A DNA stretch of 64,000 nt from Cupriavidus phytohabitans (GCF_000426345.1 NZ_AUFE01000021.1:41066-105065), one strand, 5' to 3'; numbered from the stretch's first letter, positions 34,284 to 43,317 are shown. Numbers and translations are program-made. The notes: generated from the sequence alone by a model not told the origin.

Positions 34284-35267
34284 TTATTGCGGCGTGATGC
34301 CGGCCTGGCGCACTACCGCGGCCCACTTGCCGGTCTCGAGCACGGCGTAGCCGGACAGTGCCTGCGGGGTGCCGCCGACGATTTCCGCGCCCATCGACGC
34401 GAATTTTTCCTTGATCGCGGGATTGGCCAGCGCGCGGTTGAAGGCGCCATTGAGCTTGCCCACCACCTCGGCCGGCGTGCCTTGCGGCGCCACCAGCCCG
34501 CCCCACGCCACGCCCTCGAAGCCGGGCACGCCCGACTCGGCGATGGTCGGCAGCGCCGGCAGCAGCGGCGAGCGCGCCAGGCTGGTCACGGCCAGCGGTT
34601 TGAGCTTGCCGGCCTGGATCAGCGGCAGGATGGTCGGCATGTTGTCGATCAGCACGTTGACTTGCCCCGCCATCACGTCGGTCGCGGCCTGCGGGCTGCC
34701 CTTGTAGCCCACGTGCATCCACGCCAGGCCGGCCTTGTCGGCCAGCAACTGGCCGGTCAGGTGGCCGGAAGTACCCTGCCCCGGCGAGGCATAGGTGACC
34801 TTGTCGGGATTGGCCTTGATGTAGGCCACCAGTTCGGCAAAGGTTTTGACCGGCATGTCACGATTGACGGCGATCACATTGGGCACCTTGAACAGCAGCA
34901 CCACCGGCGCGAAGGCATCTGGCCGGTATGGCAGCTTGCGGAAGGTGCTCTTGTTGATCGACAGCGTGACGTTGTTGGCATAGCCCAGCGTATAGCCGTC
35001 GGGCGCGGCGCGCTCCAGTTCGGAGATGCCGATCACGCCGGAGGCCCCGGGCTTGTTGTCGATCACGAAGGACTGGCCGAAGGACCTGGTGACTTCGGCG
35101 CCCAGCGCGCGCAGCAGCACGTCGGGACTGCCGCCCGCGGCGGACGGAACCACCAGCCGGATCGGGCGCGAGGGGTAGTTGTCGGCGGCGATGGCGGTGC
35201 CGGACAGGCCCGCGCAGGCAAGCCCGAGCATGGCAGCGAGGAAATGGCGTCTTGGCTGGTGTTGCAT
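34284..35267 (-). CDS. Bug-family periplasmic solute-binding protein
   Basis: A 327-residue extracytoplasmic receptor of the tripartite tricarboxylate transporter family. A signal peptide with an RR motif (HQPRRHFLAAMLGLACAGLS, cleavage after AIAA) is followed by Bug signatures: YPSRPIRLVVPSAAGGSPDVLLRAL, VIDNKPGASG, YTLGYANN, TYASPGQGTSGHL and GYKGSPQAATDVMAGQ. The membrane genes (tctAB) are not nearby, as is usual for Bug proteins. It heads the operon with the deacylase and aminotransferase, so it probably binds the acylated amino acid or a breakdown product. Confidence 0.92.
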   Translation of the reverse strand: MQHQPRRHFLAAMLGLACAGLSGTAIAADNYPSRPIRLVVPSAAGGSPDVLLRALGAEVTRSFGQSFVIDNKPGASGVIGISELERAAPDGYTLGYANNVTLSINKSTFRKLPYRPDAFAPVVLLFKVPNVIAVNRDMPVKTFAELVAYIKANPDKVTYASPGQGTSGHLTGQLLADKAGLAWMHVGYKGSPQAATDVMAGQVNVLIDNMPTILPLIQAGKLKPLAVTSLARSPLLPALPTIAESGVPGFEGVAWGGLVAPQGTPAEVVGKLNGAFNRALANPAIKEKFASMGAEIVGGTPQALSGYAVLETGKWAAVVRQAGITPQ

Positions 35268-35313
35268 AGGGGCCCCTGTTGAGAAGGAATGCCTTCGGCG
35301 GGCAGGCATCCGC

Positions 35314-35349
35314 AGTATAGGGTCAGCCCCACAACAAATGCAACATTTG
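35314..35349 (-). promoter_or_regulatory. Promoter with overlapping palindrome for the Bug operon
   Basis: On the minus strand TTGCAT (35343-35338) and TATACT (35319-35314) have an 18-bp spacer. A perfect palindrome, CAAATG-CAA-CATTTG (35335-35349), covers the -35 box, a good position for a repressor. No regulator gene for it is evident beside the operon except the XRE-PAS protein. Confidence 0.65.
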
Positions 35350-35495
35350 CTTCTTATCTACATTGTTAGAAACATACGTTGTTTCACACCATTGCCCCCG
35401 CTGCCGGAAATATCGCTGGTGCGATGAAACAGTCGTTACAACGGGCGAGTGCGCCGACAAAGGCATCGGCTTTCCGGCAAATGCGCAGCAGCGTT

Positions 35496-36983
35496 TCAGG
35501 CCGGGCTGCGCGCCTTATCCCCCGCGCGCTTGCGCGGCGTGCGGACCGCCGCCGGTTTGCCGCCATCATCGCTCGCCCCAATCACCTCCTCGTCCAGCGC
35601 CTCGACGATCGCGATCAGATACGCCGGCCCGCCATCCCCCGGCCGCCGGCTGAGCGAGGTGGTGACCTTGGTCCACACCGTGCCGCCATCCGCGCGGATA
35701 AAGCGCTTCTTCAGCGTGTAGGTCTCGAGCTCGCCATCGAGCAGCCGCTGGTACAGCGCCAGGTTCTCCTCCAGGTCTTCCGGCACCGTCAGCTCCTGGA
35801 ACGTCCGTTGCACCAGCGTGGCGTTGTCGTAGCCCAGGATCTCGCGCAGCTTGCGGTTGGCGCGCAACCAGTGCCCGTTCAGGTCCAGGTGGGCGATCCC
35901 CACCGCAGCCTGCTCGAAGGTGGCGCGGAAGCGTTCCTCGCTGTCGCGGTGTGCGGCCTCCACCCGCTTCTGTTCGGTCACGTCCTGCGACGCGCCCACC
36001 ATGGTCAGCGCATTGCCATGCTCGTCCAGCGTGACCTCGCCTTCCTCGTGGATGTCCCGGTGGCTGCCGTCGGGCAGCGTGATGCGGTAGTCGACCCGGT
36101 ACGGCGCCTTGTCGACGGTGGCCGCGCGGATGGCGGCCTGCACGCGCGGGCGGTCTTCCTCCACGATCGATGCAAGGTAGCGGTCCATGGTCACCTTGAA
36201 CGCCTGCGGCGCCCAGCCGAAGATGCGGTAGGCCTCGTCGGTCCAGGCGCAGTCGTCGGTCTGGATGTTCCAGGTCCAGCCGCCGAGGTGCGCGATCTCC
36301 TGCGCCTTGGCCAGCAGTGCCTCGTTCTGGCGTAGCGCGGCTTCGGCGCGGCGGCGTTCGGTGATGTCCAGGCTCACGCCGATCATCTTCACAGGGCGCT
36401 GGTCGAAATCGCGCACCAGCGTGGCCCGTGACGAAATCCAGCGCGTGGTGTCCTCGTGCACCACGCGGAATTCCCACTCGTGCATTTCCTGCGCGCCCAG
36501 CGTGCGCGCCAGCACCTCTTTCAGGCGCGCCACGTCGGCCGGATGCACGCAGGCCCAGAAATCGTCCATGTTGCGGATATGACGGCCGAACAGCGTGACG
36601 TCGTTGGACGAATACGTCAGGCCATCGGTCAGCACGTTCCATTCCCAGGTGACGATACCCGAGACTTCCTGCGCGAATTTCATCCGTGCCTCGCTTTCCA
36701 TGATCTCGGCAAGGTGCTTCTGGCGCAGTTCCTTGATGTGCGGATCGGAAGCGCTGCTCGCCTCCAGGTCGGCGATGGCCTGCTCGCCGTAGCGCAGCCA
36801 CAGCCAGTTCACGCCCAGGAAACGCGCCAGCGCCAGCAAGCGCTCGTATTCGATCTCGCCGCCGCGAGTCCACTTGTGTACCGCCGATGGCGAGACCGAC
36901 AGGGCCTCGGCCACTTGCTTGAGCATGATCCTTTTGCCCTCCAGCACGCCTTTCAGGCGGGTGGCAAAAGTGTCTTCGGTCAT
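35496..36983 (-). CDS. XRE-type regulator with three PAS sensor domains
   Basis: A 495-residue protein: an N-terminal XRE/Cro HTH (about 8-62; LKQVAEALSVSPSAVHKWTRGG), then three PAS-PAC modules (about 95-205, 215-335, 340-455). The first has the heme/FAD-like EVSGIVTWEWNVLTDGL, the second GGWTWNIQTDDCAWTD. There is no kinase, GGDEF or phosphatase domain, so DNA binding is the only visible output. The last 30 residues are basic. ATG 36983 follows AGAGGGG. It is divergent from the Rieske oxygenase gene and is the best candidate regulator of the 37-46 kb cluster. Confidence 0.85.
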   Translation of the reverse strand: MTEDTFATRLKGVLEGKRIMLKQVAEALSVSPSAVHKWTRGGEIEYERLLALARFLGVNWLWLRYGEQAIADLEASSASDPHIKELRQKHLAEIMESEARMKFAQEVSGIVTWEWNVLTDGLTYSSNDVTLFGRHIRNMDDFWACVHPADVARLKEVLARTLGAQEMHEWEFRVVHEDTTRWISSRATLVRDFDQRPVKMIGVSLDITERRRAEAALRQNEALLAKAQEIAHLGGWTWNIQTDDCAWTDEAYRIFGWAPQAFKVTMDRYLASIVEEDRPRVQAAIRAATVDKAPYRVDYRITLPDGSHRDIHEEGEVTLDEHGNALTMVGASQDVTEQKRVEAAHRDSEERFRATFEQAAVGIAHLDLNGHWLRANRKLREILGYDNATLVQRTFQELTVPEDLEENLALYQRLLDGELETYTLKKRFIRADGGTVWTKVTTSLSRRPGDGGPAYLIAIVEALDEEVIGASDDGGKPAAVRTPRKRAGDKARSPA

Positions 36984-37008
36984 GGCATCCCCTCTACTTT
37001 TTTTCAAC

Positions 37009-37045
37009 CGATGGTGAATTGAGTAACTCGAACCTTACACCATCG
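37009..37045. promoter_or_regulatory. Inverted repeat near the XRE-PAS start
   Basis: CGATGGTG (37009-37016) and CACCATCG (37038-37045) are perfect inverted 8-mers 21 bp apart, just upstream of the regulator start. They may be an autoregulatory site. Confidence 0.5.
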
Positions 37046-37150
37046 AGCCAAATCGCGCGAATCAATAGTCCAGATCAATTAAGAATGGAAATTCGATATG
37101 TTTTCCAGTATTGCAGCATCCCCGTCCTCGTCACTAGACTTCGCTTCACA

Positions 37151-37185
37151 TCACTATTGGTAATTTAATTTACTGTTAGTGAATC
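37151..37185. promoter_or_regulatory. Split palindrome upstream of the Rieske oxygenase gene
   Basis: TCACTATT (37151-37158) and TTAGTGAATC (37176-37185) are separated by an AT-rich 17-bp segment. The same two words, fused, form the palindrome before the permease gene at 43182-43197. It lies 43-77 bp before the oxygenase ATG. Confidence 0.6.
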
Positions 37186-37228
37186 GACAAGTCACCGCAC
37201 AGACCGAGACAACCGAGGAGACACCCCC

Positions 37229-38347
37229 ATGCAAGACACCACCGCCCCTGTCTGCAGCACTACGTCGCTGGCCTACACGCTGCCGGCCTACTACTACACC
37301 TCGCCGGAGATTTTCGAGCACGAGAAAAAGACGATCTTCGCCCGCAGCTGGGTATGCGTGATGCACAAGAGCCAGGTCGCCGAGAACAACCAGTACGCCA
37401 CCGCCAAGGTGGCCGGCGAGAACGTGTTCGTGGTGCGCGGCCGCGACGGCGTGCTGCGCGCGTTCTACAACGTGTGCCCGCACCGCGCGCACGAGCTGTT
37501 TGCCGACGGCGCCGGCAAGGCGAAGAACGTGATCACCTGCCCCTACCACGCCTGGTCCTTTGGCCTGGACGGCAAGCTGATCCATGTGCGCAACGCCGAG
37601 AACGTGCCGGGCTTCTGCAAGGACAACGCCGGCCTGACACCGGTGCGCGTGGAAGAGTTCTGCGGCCTGGTTTTCGTCAACCTCGACATGGATGCGAAGC
37701 CGCTGGCCGAACTGGCCGCCGGCCTCAACGACGAGATCCGCGCGCGCTGCCCGGACGTCGACAAGCTGGTGCCGGCGTACAAGCTCACCTACGAGATGAA
37801 GGCCAACTGGAAGGTGGTGGTCGACAACTACCTGGAGTGCCTGCACTGCCAGACCGCGCACCCCGCGCTGGTCGAGTCGATCAGGATGGAGACCTACAAG
37901 CACGAAGTGCGCGGCCTCTACACCAGCCAGGTCGGCCAGACCCGCTCGGGCAGCGACGCCTTCACCTATGACAGCGACGCGCCCAACACCGACTTCGCCG
38001 CGTACTGGCTGTGGCCCAACGTCACGCTGAACGTGCTGCCGGGCGACGGCAACTATGGCGTGTTCTACATGTTCCCGGTGGATGCCGACACCACCATCCA
38101 GCACTTCGAGTTCTACTTCCGCGACAGCACGCCCACCGCCGAGCAGGAGCAACTGATCGACTACTACAAGAACGTGCTCAAGCCGGAAGACCTCAGCATC
38201 GTCGAATCGGTGCAGCGCGGCCTGAAGTCGCGCGGCTACCGCAACGGGCAGGGCCCGTTGCTGGTCACCGACGACAAGACCTCCGCCATCGGCGAGCACG
38301 GCGTGCAGCACTTCCAGCAGATGGTGCTCGACGCCCTGGCCGCCTGA
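37229..38347 (+). CDS. CntA/YeaW-like Rieske oxygenase for quaternary amines
   Basis: A 372-residue oxygenase alpha subunit. The Rieske [2Fe-2S] ligands are Cys83/His85 and Cys104/His107 (NVCPHRAH, ITCPYHAW). The mononuclear iron site is in DNYLECLHCQTAHP (His206, His211), with Glu203 in the inter-subunit bridging position where most family members have Asp. This Glu, and long stretches (FEHEKKTIFARSWVCV, GKAKNVITCPYHAW, KSRGYRNGQG), place it near carnitine monooxygenase CntA and YeaW, which cut C-N bonds of carnitine, gamma-butyrobetaine, choline or betaine to release trimethylamine. The reductase partner is at 45141. Exact substrate unknown. Confidence 0.88.
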   Translation: MQDTTAPVCSTTSLAYTLPAYYYTSPEIFEHEKKTIFARSWVCVMHKSQVAENNQYATAKVAGENVFVVRGRDGVLRAFYNVCPHRAHELFADGAGKAKNVITCPYHAWSFGLDGKLIHVRNAENVPGFCKDNAGLTPVRVEEFCGLVFVNLDMDAKPLAELAAGLNDEIRARCPDVDKLVPAYKLTYEMKANWKVVVDNYLECLHCQTAHPALVESIRMETYKHEVRGLYTSQVGQTRSGSDAFTYDSDAPNTDFAAYWLWPNVTLNVLPGDGNYGVFYMFPVDADTTIQHFEFYFRDSTPTAEQEQLIDYYKNVLKPEDLSIVESVQRGLKSRGYRNGQGPLLVTDDKTSAIGEHGVQHFQQMVLDALAA

Positions 38348-38375
38348 ACCCACAAGAACAACCGGAACCGCAGCA

Positions 38376-39842
38376 ATGATCCAGACCCAGCTCTATATCG
38401 ACGGCCAGTGGCAGTCGCCCATCGACCACGGCACGCGCGCCATCGTGAGCCCGGCCGACGAATCCGTGATCGCGCAGGCCGCAGAAGCCACCCGCGCCGA
38501 CGCGCGCCTGGCCATCGCGGCCGCGCGCAAGGCCTTCGATGGCCCGTGGCGCCAGACGACGATCCGCGACCGCGCGAAACTGCTGAACAGGATCGCCGAA
38601 CTGATTGACCGCGATGCCGGGAAGCTTGCCCACCTGGAGTCGCTCAACACCGGCAAGACGCTGACCGAGAGCCGCACCGACATGGGCGATATCGCCGCCA
38701 CCTTCCGCTACTTTGCGGGACTGGTGGCGTCGGAATCGGGCGCCGTCAACGAAGCGCCGCACCACGTGATCAGCCGCACGCTGCGCGAGCCGGTGGGTGT
38801 GTGCGGCCTGATCACGCCGTGGAACTACCCGCTGCTGCAGGCCGCGTGGAAAATCGCGCCGGCGCTGGGCGCCGGCAACACGGTGGTGATCAAACCCAGC
38901 AACCTGACGCCGCTGACCACGCACCACTTCACGCAGCTGGTGGCCGAGCTGGACCTGCCGCCGGGCGTGTTCAACCTGGTGACCGGCGGCGCCGAAGTGG
39001 GCGCGGAACTGGCCGAAAGCCTTGACGTGGACCTGGTGTCCTTCACCGGCGGCGCCTACGCCGGCGAGAGCATCATGAAGGCGGCCACCGGCAACTTCAA
39101 GCGCATCGGCCTGGAGCTGGGCGGCAAGAACCCGAACATCGTCTTTGCCGATGCCGACCTGGATGCAGCGGTCGACTACGCGCTCAACGCCGCGTTCTTC
39201 CACGCCGGCCAGGTCTGCTCCGCAGGCTCGCGCCTGATGGTCGAAGACAGCATCTATGATGCATTCATCGGCCGGCTGGCCGAGCGCCTGCCACGCATCG
39301 TGATCGGCAACGGCTTCCATGGCGAAACGCAGATGGGCCCGGTGCAGTCGGCGCAACAGCACGAGAAGATCCTCGGCATGGTGCAGGCCGGCATCGCCGA
39401 AGGCGCGCGGCTGGTCCACGGCGGCAAGCGGCCGGCCGGCGACGTATACAAGAAGGGCTACTGGCTGGAACCGACGCTGCTTGCGGACGTGACGGCAGAG
39501 ATGAAGATTGCGAAGGAGGAGATTTTCGGGCCGGTGATCACCGCCGAGCGCTTCCGCTCCGAGGAAGAAGCGCTGCGTGCCGCCAACGACACGCCGTACG
39601 GCCTGGCCGCCGCAGTCTGGACCCGCGACCTGGACAAGGCCAACCGCATGTCGCGCGCGCTGCGCTTCGGCACGGTGTGGGTCAACGACTACCACCCGTA
39701 TTTCCCGGAAGCGCCGTGGGGCGGCTACAAGGCGAGCGGCATCGGCCGCGAGCTTGCCCGCATCGGCCTGGACGAGTACACCGAGCTCAAGCACAGCTAT
39801 ATCAACCTCGCCCCCAAGGCGATGGGCTGGTTCGGCGCCTGA
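38376..39842 (+). CDS. betB: Betaine aldehyde dehydrogenase
   Basis: A 488-residue NAD-dependent aldehyde dehydrogenase that oxidises betaine aldehyde (or trimethylaminobutyraldehyde) to the acid. Signatures: ITPWNYPLLQAAWKIAPALGAGNTVVIKPS, Glu in IGLELGGKNPNIV, Cys in HAGQVCSAGSR, and EEIFGPVITAERF. The overall sequence is of the BetB/GbsA type. It starts 28 bp after the oxygenase gene and is followed after 85 bp by betA, so the choline-to-betaine route is complete. A malic semialdehyde role, as in carnitine clusters, is an alternative. Confidence 0.88.
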   Translation: MIQTQLYIDGQWQSPIDHGTRAIVSPADESVIAQAAEATRADARLAIAAARKAFDGPWRQTTIRDRAKLLNRIAELIDRDAGKLAHLESLNTGKTLTESRTDMGDIAATFRYFAGLVASESGAVNEAPHHVISRTLREPVGVCGLITPWNYPLLQAAWKIAPALGAGNTVVIKPSNLTPLTTHHFTQLVAELDLPPGVFNLVTGGAEVGAELAESLDVDLVSFTGGAYAGESIMKAATGNFKRIGLELGGKNPNIVFADADLDAAVDYALNAAFFHAGQVCSAGSRLMVEDSIYDAFIGRLAERLPRIVIGNGFHGETQMGPVQSAQQHEKILGMVQAGIAEGARLVHGGKRPAGDVYKKGYWLEPTLLADVTAEMKIAKEEIFGPVITAERFRSEEEALRAANDTPYGLAAAVWTRDLDKANRMSRALRFGTVWVNDYHPYFPEAPWGGYKASGIGRELARIGLDEYTELKHSYINLAPKAMGWFGA

Positions 39843-39927
39843 GCGCAGCTGACTTCGCAATCGCGTGCGCGGCGGCACCGCCCCCGGGCCGCCACGCACG
39901 GCGTCACGCAAACGAGGAGATTGCACC

Positions 39928-41658
39928 ATGCAGGCAATCCATGAGTACGACTACATCATCGTCGGCGCCGGCTCGGCCGGCTGCGTGCTGGCCGCGCGGC
40001 TGACCGAGGACGCCGGTGTCTCGGTACTGCTGCTGGAGGCAGGCGGTCCCGACTGGCGCCTGGACTGGCGCACGCAGATGCCGGCCGCGCTGGCCTATCC
40101 ATTGCAGGGCACCACCTACAACTGGGCCTACGTCACCGAGCCCGAGCCGCACATGAACAACCGCCGCATGACGCAGGGCCGCGGCAAGGGGCTGGGCGGC
40201 TCGTCGCTGATCAACGGTATGGTCTACATCCGCGGCAACGCGATGGACTATGACGGCTGGGCAGAGAACCGGTCGCTGGAGAACTGGAGCTACGCCGACT
40301 GCCTGCCCTACTTCCGCAAGGCCGAGACCTACGACAAGGGCGCCAACGACTACCACGGCGGCAATGGCCCGCTGCATGTGACCACACCGAAGGCCGGTAT
40401 CAGCCCGCTGTTCGATGCCTTTATCAAGGCCGGCGAGCAGGCCGGCTATGGCCGCACCGATGACCTGAACGGCTACAGGCAGGAAGGCTTCGGCCCGATG
40501 GACCGCACCACCACCGCGCGCGGGCGCCGCTGCAGCACTTCGCTGGCCTACCTCGACCAGGCGAAGGACCGGCCCAACCTGACCGTGCATACCCGTGCGC
40601 TGGCAGACCGCATCCTGTTCTCCGGGCAGCGCGCCATCGGCGTTTCCTACCTCCAGGGCGATCATGTGCGCGAGGCCCGCGCGCGCCGCGAAGTGATCGT
40701 CAGCAACGGCGCGGTGGCCTCGCCGCAACTGCTGCTGCGCTCCGGCGTGGGCAATGCGGATGAACTGCGCGCGTTCGGCATCGATGCCGTCGCGGACCTG
40801 AAGGGCGTCGGCGAGAACCTGCAGGACCATCTGGAGATGTACCTGCAGTACGAATGCACCAAGCCGGTCTCGCTGTACCCGGCACTGAAATGGTGGAACA
40901 AGCCGGCCATCGGCATCGAGTGGTACCTGCGCGGCACCGGCATCGCCGCATCCAATCACTTCGAGGCCGGCGGCTTCATCCGCAGCAGCGACGAGTTTGC
41001 CTGGCCCAACCTGCAGTACCACTTCATCCCGCTGGCGATGAACTACGACGGCAGCAATCCCGTCCAGTCGCACGGCTTCCAGTGCCATGTGGGCTCGATG
41101 CGCTCGCCCAGCACCGGCTTCGTCAAGCTGGCCAGCCGCGACCCGCGCGTGAAGCCGCGCCTGCTGTTCAACTACATGGCGCACGACGTCGACTGGCGCG
41201 AATTCCGCGCGGCGATTCGCCTGACTCGGGAGATCATCGGCCAGCAGGCAATGGACCAGTTCCGCGGCCGCGAGATCAAGCCGGGCATGATGATCCAGAG
41301 CGATGCCGAGATCGACGCCTTCGTGCGCGAGCATGCCGAGACCGCGCTGCACCCGTCCTGCACCTGCAAGATGGGCGACGCCTCCGACCCGATGGCGGTG
41401 GTCGACAACCAGGGCCGCGTGCATGGCCTGTCCGCCCTGCGCGTGGTCGATGCCTCGATCATGCCGAGGATCGTCACCGGCAACCTGAATGCGCCCACGA
41501 TCATGATGGCCGAGAAGCTGGCCGACGTGATCCGCGGCCGCGCCCCGCTGCAGCGTTCGACGGCGCCTTACTACAAGGCGGCGCCTGCGCGCATGCAGGC
41601 GAGCGCGGAGCGAGCGCAGCCGCCCACCGCACGCATCCCCATGCCGATGCCTGCCTGA
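39928..41658 (+). CDS. betA: Choline dehydrogenase
   Basis: A 576-residue FAD enzyme of the GMC family that oxidises choline to betaine aldehyde at the inner membrane. It follows Escherichia coli BetA nearly throughout: [74 protein letters not shown] and [12 protein letters not shown], with a catalytic His near [11 protein letters not shown]. About 20 extra C-terminal residues (Pro/Met/Ala-rich) extend it. ATG 39928 follows CGAGGAG. The classic betI repressor and betT transporter are absent; a different regulator and an APC permease replace them. Confidence 0.92.
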   Translation: MQAIHEYDYIIVGAGSAGCVLAARLTEDAGVSVLLLEAGGPDWRLDWRTQMPAALAYPLQGTTYNWAYVTEPEPHMNNRRMTQGRGKGLGGSSLINGMVYIRGNAMDYDGWAENRSLENWSYADCLPYFRKAETYDKGANDYHGGNGPLHVTTPKAGISPLFDAFIKAGEQAGYGRTDDLNGYRQEGFGPMDRTTTARGRRCSTSLAYLDQAKDRPNLTVHTRALADRILFSGQRAIGVSYLQGDHVREARARREVIVSNGAVASPQLLLRSGVGNADELRAFGIDAVADLKGVGENLQDHLEMYLQYECTKPVSLYPALKWWNKPAIGIEWYLRGTGIAASNHFEAGGFIRSSDEFAWPNLQYHFIPLAMNYDGSNPVQSHGFQCHVGSMRSPSTGFVKLASRDPRVKPRLLFNYMAHDVDWREFRAAIRLTREIIGQQAMDQFRGREIKPGMMIQSDAEIDAFVREHAETALHPSCTCKMGDASDPMAVVDNQGRVHGLSALRVVDASIMPRIVTGNLNAPTIMMAEKLADVIRGRAPLQRSTAPYYKAAPARMQASAERAQPPTARIPMPMPA

Positions 41659-41710
41659 CCCGAGCGGCGCGGCGCGCGGGCATCCCGCCCGAACCCTGAC
41701 TGCGGCACAT

Positions 41711-41744
41711 GCGCTGCCGGGACCGAAGTCCCGGCGGGCAGCGT
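41711..41744 (+). other. Intercistronic stem-loop after betA
   Basis: An 8-bp perfect stem (GCCGGGAC/GTCCCGGC, loop CGAA) extended by GCGCT/AGCG with bulges. No T tract follows, so it is more likely an mRNA-stabilising or attenuating hairpin in the 175-bp gap before the porin gene than a true terminator. Confidence 0.55.
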
Positions 41745-41833
41745 GCGCCCTGTCGGAAGCATCGCCCCCCACCACCACCAAAGCCGGCGATCCATAAACA
41801 AACCCAGACCGGCTCCAAGGATGAGACACAACC

Positions 41834-42730
41834 ATGCTGCGCAAATGCTTTGCTGCAAGAAGGGCCCCATACAGCGTCCTGTACAGCGCCCTGCCCCTGT
41901 TGCTGTGCCAGGCGCTGCCCGCGCTGGCGCAGGCCGGCAGCGACACCACGCTGGCAGTCGCGCCGGTGCCGCAGGTCACTGCCACCGTGCCACCGGCCGA
42001 AACCGCGCCAACGTCGCCGTGGAGCGCCAACATGACACTGACCTCGCAATACGTCTCGCGCGGCTTCCGCCAGACGTGGGGCAAGCCTGCTGTGCAGGGC
42101 GGCATCGACTACGCCCATCCGAGCGGCTTTTCCGCCGGTACCTGGATGTCCAGCATCAGCGACAAGTTCATCGAGGGCGGCACGGTCGAATGGGACCTGT
42201 ATGCGGGCTATACCGGCACCATCGGCGACTTCGTCTACGCCGGACAGGTCTACTACTACCTCTACCCGGGCGCGAAGCTGCAGTACGCGCAGACCAGGTA
42301 CAACTACGGCGAAGCCGTCGCGTCGCTGACGTGGAAGTGGTTCAACGTCAAGTACTGGCTGACCTATACGCCCGACTACTTCGGCTATAACAGCGCCTCG
42401 CTGATGACCGGCAACGACCTGCACAGCCGCGGCTCCGGCTACCTCGACGTGAATGGCACCTTCGACCTGGGCCACGGCGTCTCGCTGCTGCTGCACTACG
42501 GCCAGGAGCGCGTGCGCAACTTTGCCGCCTATAACTTCCGCGACGTGCGCGTGGCGCTGTCCAAGGCCTTTGAAGGCGGCTGGACGCTGACCGGCGCCTA
42601 TACCCGCGGCTGGGGCCGCACCGACGTCTACGACAACTACACCACCGGCGCGCTGGATTCCTCCGGCAACCCGGCGGTGTCCAACCCGCTGAAAAGCACG
42701 TTCCTGGTCTCGCTGACCAAGACGTTCTGA
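41834..42730 (+). CDS. TorF-like outer-membrane channel
   Basis: A 298-residue beta-barrel protein. A signal peptide (hydrophobic segment 14-30, cleavage near ALPALAQA) is followed by a short Pro/Thr-rich linker. Barrel strands begin SANMTLTSQYVSRGFRQTW, a phrase characteristic of the TorF family of putative porins (TIGR02001-like), and the chain ends in the C-terminal Phe needed for barrel assembly (SLTKTF). Its place between betA and the permease suggests that it lets quaternary amines cross the outer membrane. No gene of known function gives a tighter assignment. Confidence 0.8.
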   Translation: MLRKCFAARRAPYSVLYSALPLLLCQALPALAQAGSDTTLAVAPVPQVTATVPPAETAPTSPWSANMTLTSQYVSRGFRQTWGKPAVQGGIDYAHPSGFSAGTWMSSISDKFIEGGTVEWDLYAGYTGTIGDFVYAGQVYYYLYPGAKLQYAQTRYNYGEAVASLTWKWFNVKYWLTYTPDYFGYNSASLMTGNDLHSRGSGYLDVNGTFDLGHGVSLLLHYGQERVRNFAAYNFRDVRVALSKAFEGGWTLTGAYTRGWGRTDVYDNYTTGALDSSGNPAVSNPLKSTFLVSLTKTF

Positions 42731-42776
42731 CGGCATTCATCAACCGCTGTACCACTGCCTTACGAAGCACACCACC

Positions 42777-43079
42777 ATGGCCTCCCTGGGTCTTACCGAC
42801 GTGACCGGACTTGTCGGCGTTGCCGCCTACGTCGCCGCGCACTTTGCCGTGCAGGTCCTGCACAAATCCCCGACCGGCCGGCTGGCCGTCGTCCTCAACG
42901 TGATCGGGCCGAGCTGCATCCTGGTCTCGCTGGCGGGCGCGTTCAACCTGGCCTCGTTCCTGACCCAGTGCTTCTGGCTGGGACTGACGCTGTTGGGATG
43001 GTGGCGCAACCGGCGCGCCGGGCGCGCGGTGGTGGGAACGCTGGGCGGCCCGCGTCCAGGGCAGCCCGTGCAGCAGTAG
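42777..43079 (+). CDS. Small three-helix membrane protein in the cluster
   Basis: A 100-residue protein with three hydrophobic segments (about 8-26, 34-52, 57-74) and a basic, Pro/Gln-rich cytoplasmic tail. The phrase SPTGRLAVVLNVIGPSCILVSL resembles the CBU_0592-type family of small membrane proteins, for which no function is known. It begins 46 bp after the porin gene and may belong to the same transcript. The ribosome binding site is weak. Confidence 0.65.
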   Translation: MASLGLTDVTGLVGVAAYVAAHFAVQVLHKSPTGRLAVVLNVIGPSCILVSLAGAFNLASFLTQCFWLGLTLLGWWRNRRAGRAVVGTLGGPRPGQPVQQ

Positions 43080-43125
43080 TCGAGGCACGGCCGGTGCCGA
43101 TTGCAACGCGATTACAAATCTTCCG

Positions 43126-43154
43126 TTGCGTTGGCGCAGGGCCGTTCCTATACT
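43126..43154 (+). promoter_or_regulatory. Sigma-70 promoter upstream of the permease gene
   Basis: TTGCGT (43126-43131) and TATACT (43149-43154) with an exact 17-bp spacer. The transcript would begin near 43161, just before the palindrome at 43181, giving a leader of about 260 nt that includes a 15-codon ORF. Confidence 0.7.
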
Positions 43155-43180
43155 CACCCGAAACACCGATAGTAATGTTT

Positions 43181-43197
43181 TTCACTATTAGTGAATC
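43181..43197. promoter_or_regulatory. Perfect palindromic operator before the permease gene
   Basis: TTCACTATTAGTGAA (43181-43195) is a perfect palindrome, extended as TCACTATTAGTGAATC. It lies about 20 bp downstream of the predicted start of transcription, a typical repressor position, and shares both halves with the site at 37151-37185. Confidence 0.72.
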
Positions 43198-43269
43198 AAA
43201 AGGAAACCGGAAGCTGCAAGACCTGATTCAGGCCGCGCGGCAACCCCGGGATGACAACAGGAGACAAGG

Positions 43270-43317
43270 ATGAGAAACGCCCCCAAAATTCCCGCCACAG
43301 ATTCCCGACCGTCGTAA
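43270..43317 (+). CDS. 15-codon leader ORF before the permease
   Basis: MRNAPKIPATDSRPS, with AGGAGACAAGG directly upstream of the ATG and a TAA stop. It sits in the permease leader, 104 bp before the main start. Nothing else supports a function; it could set translation of the leader or be chance. Confidence 0.35.
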   Translation: MRNAPKIPATDSRPS

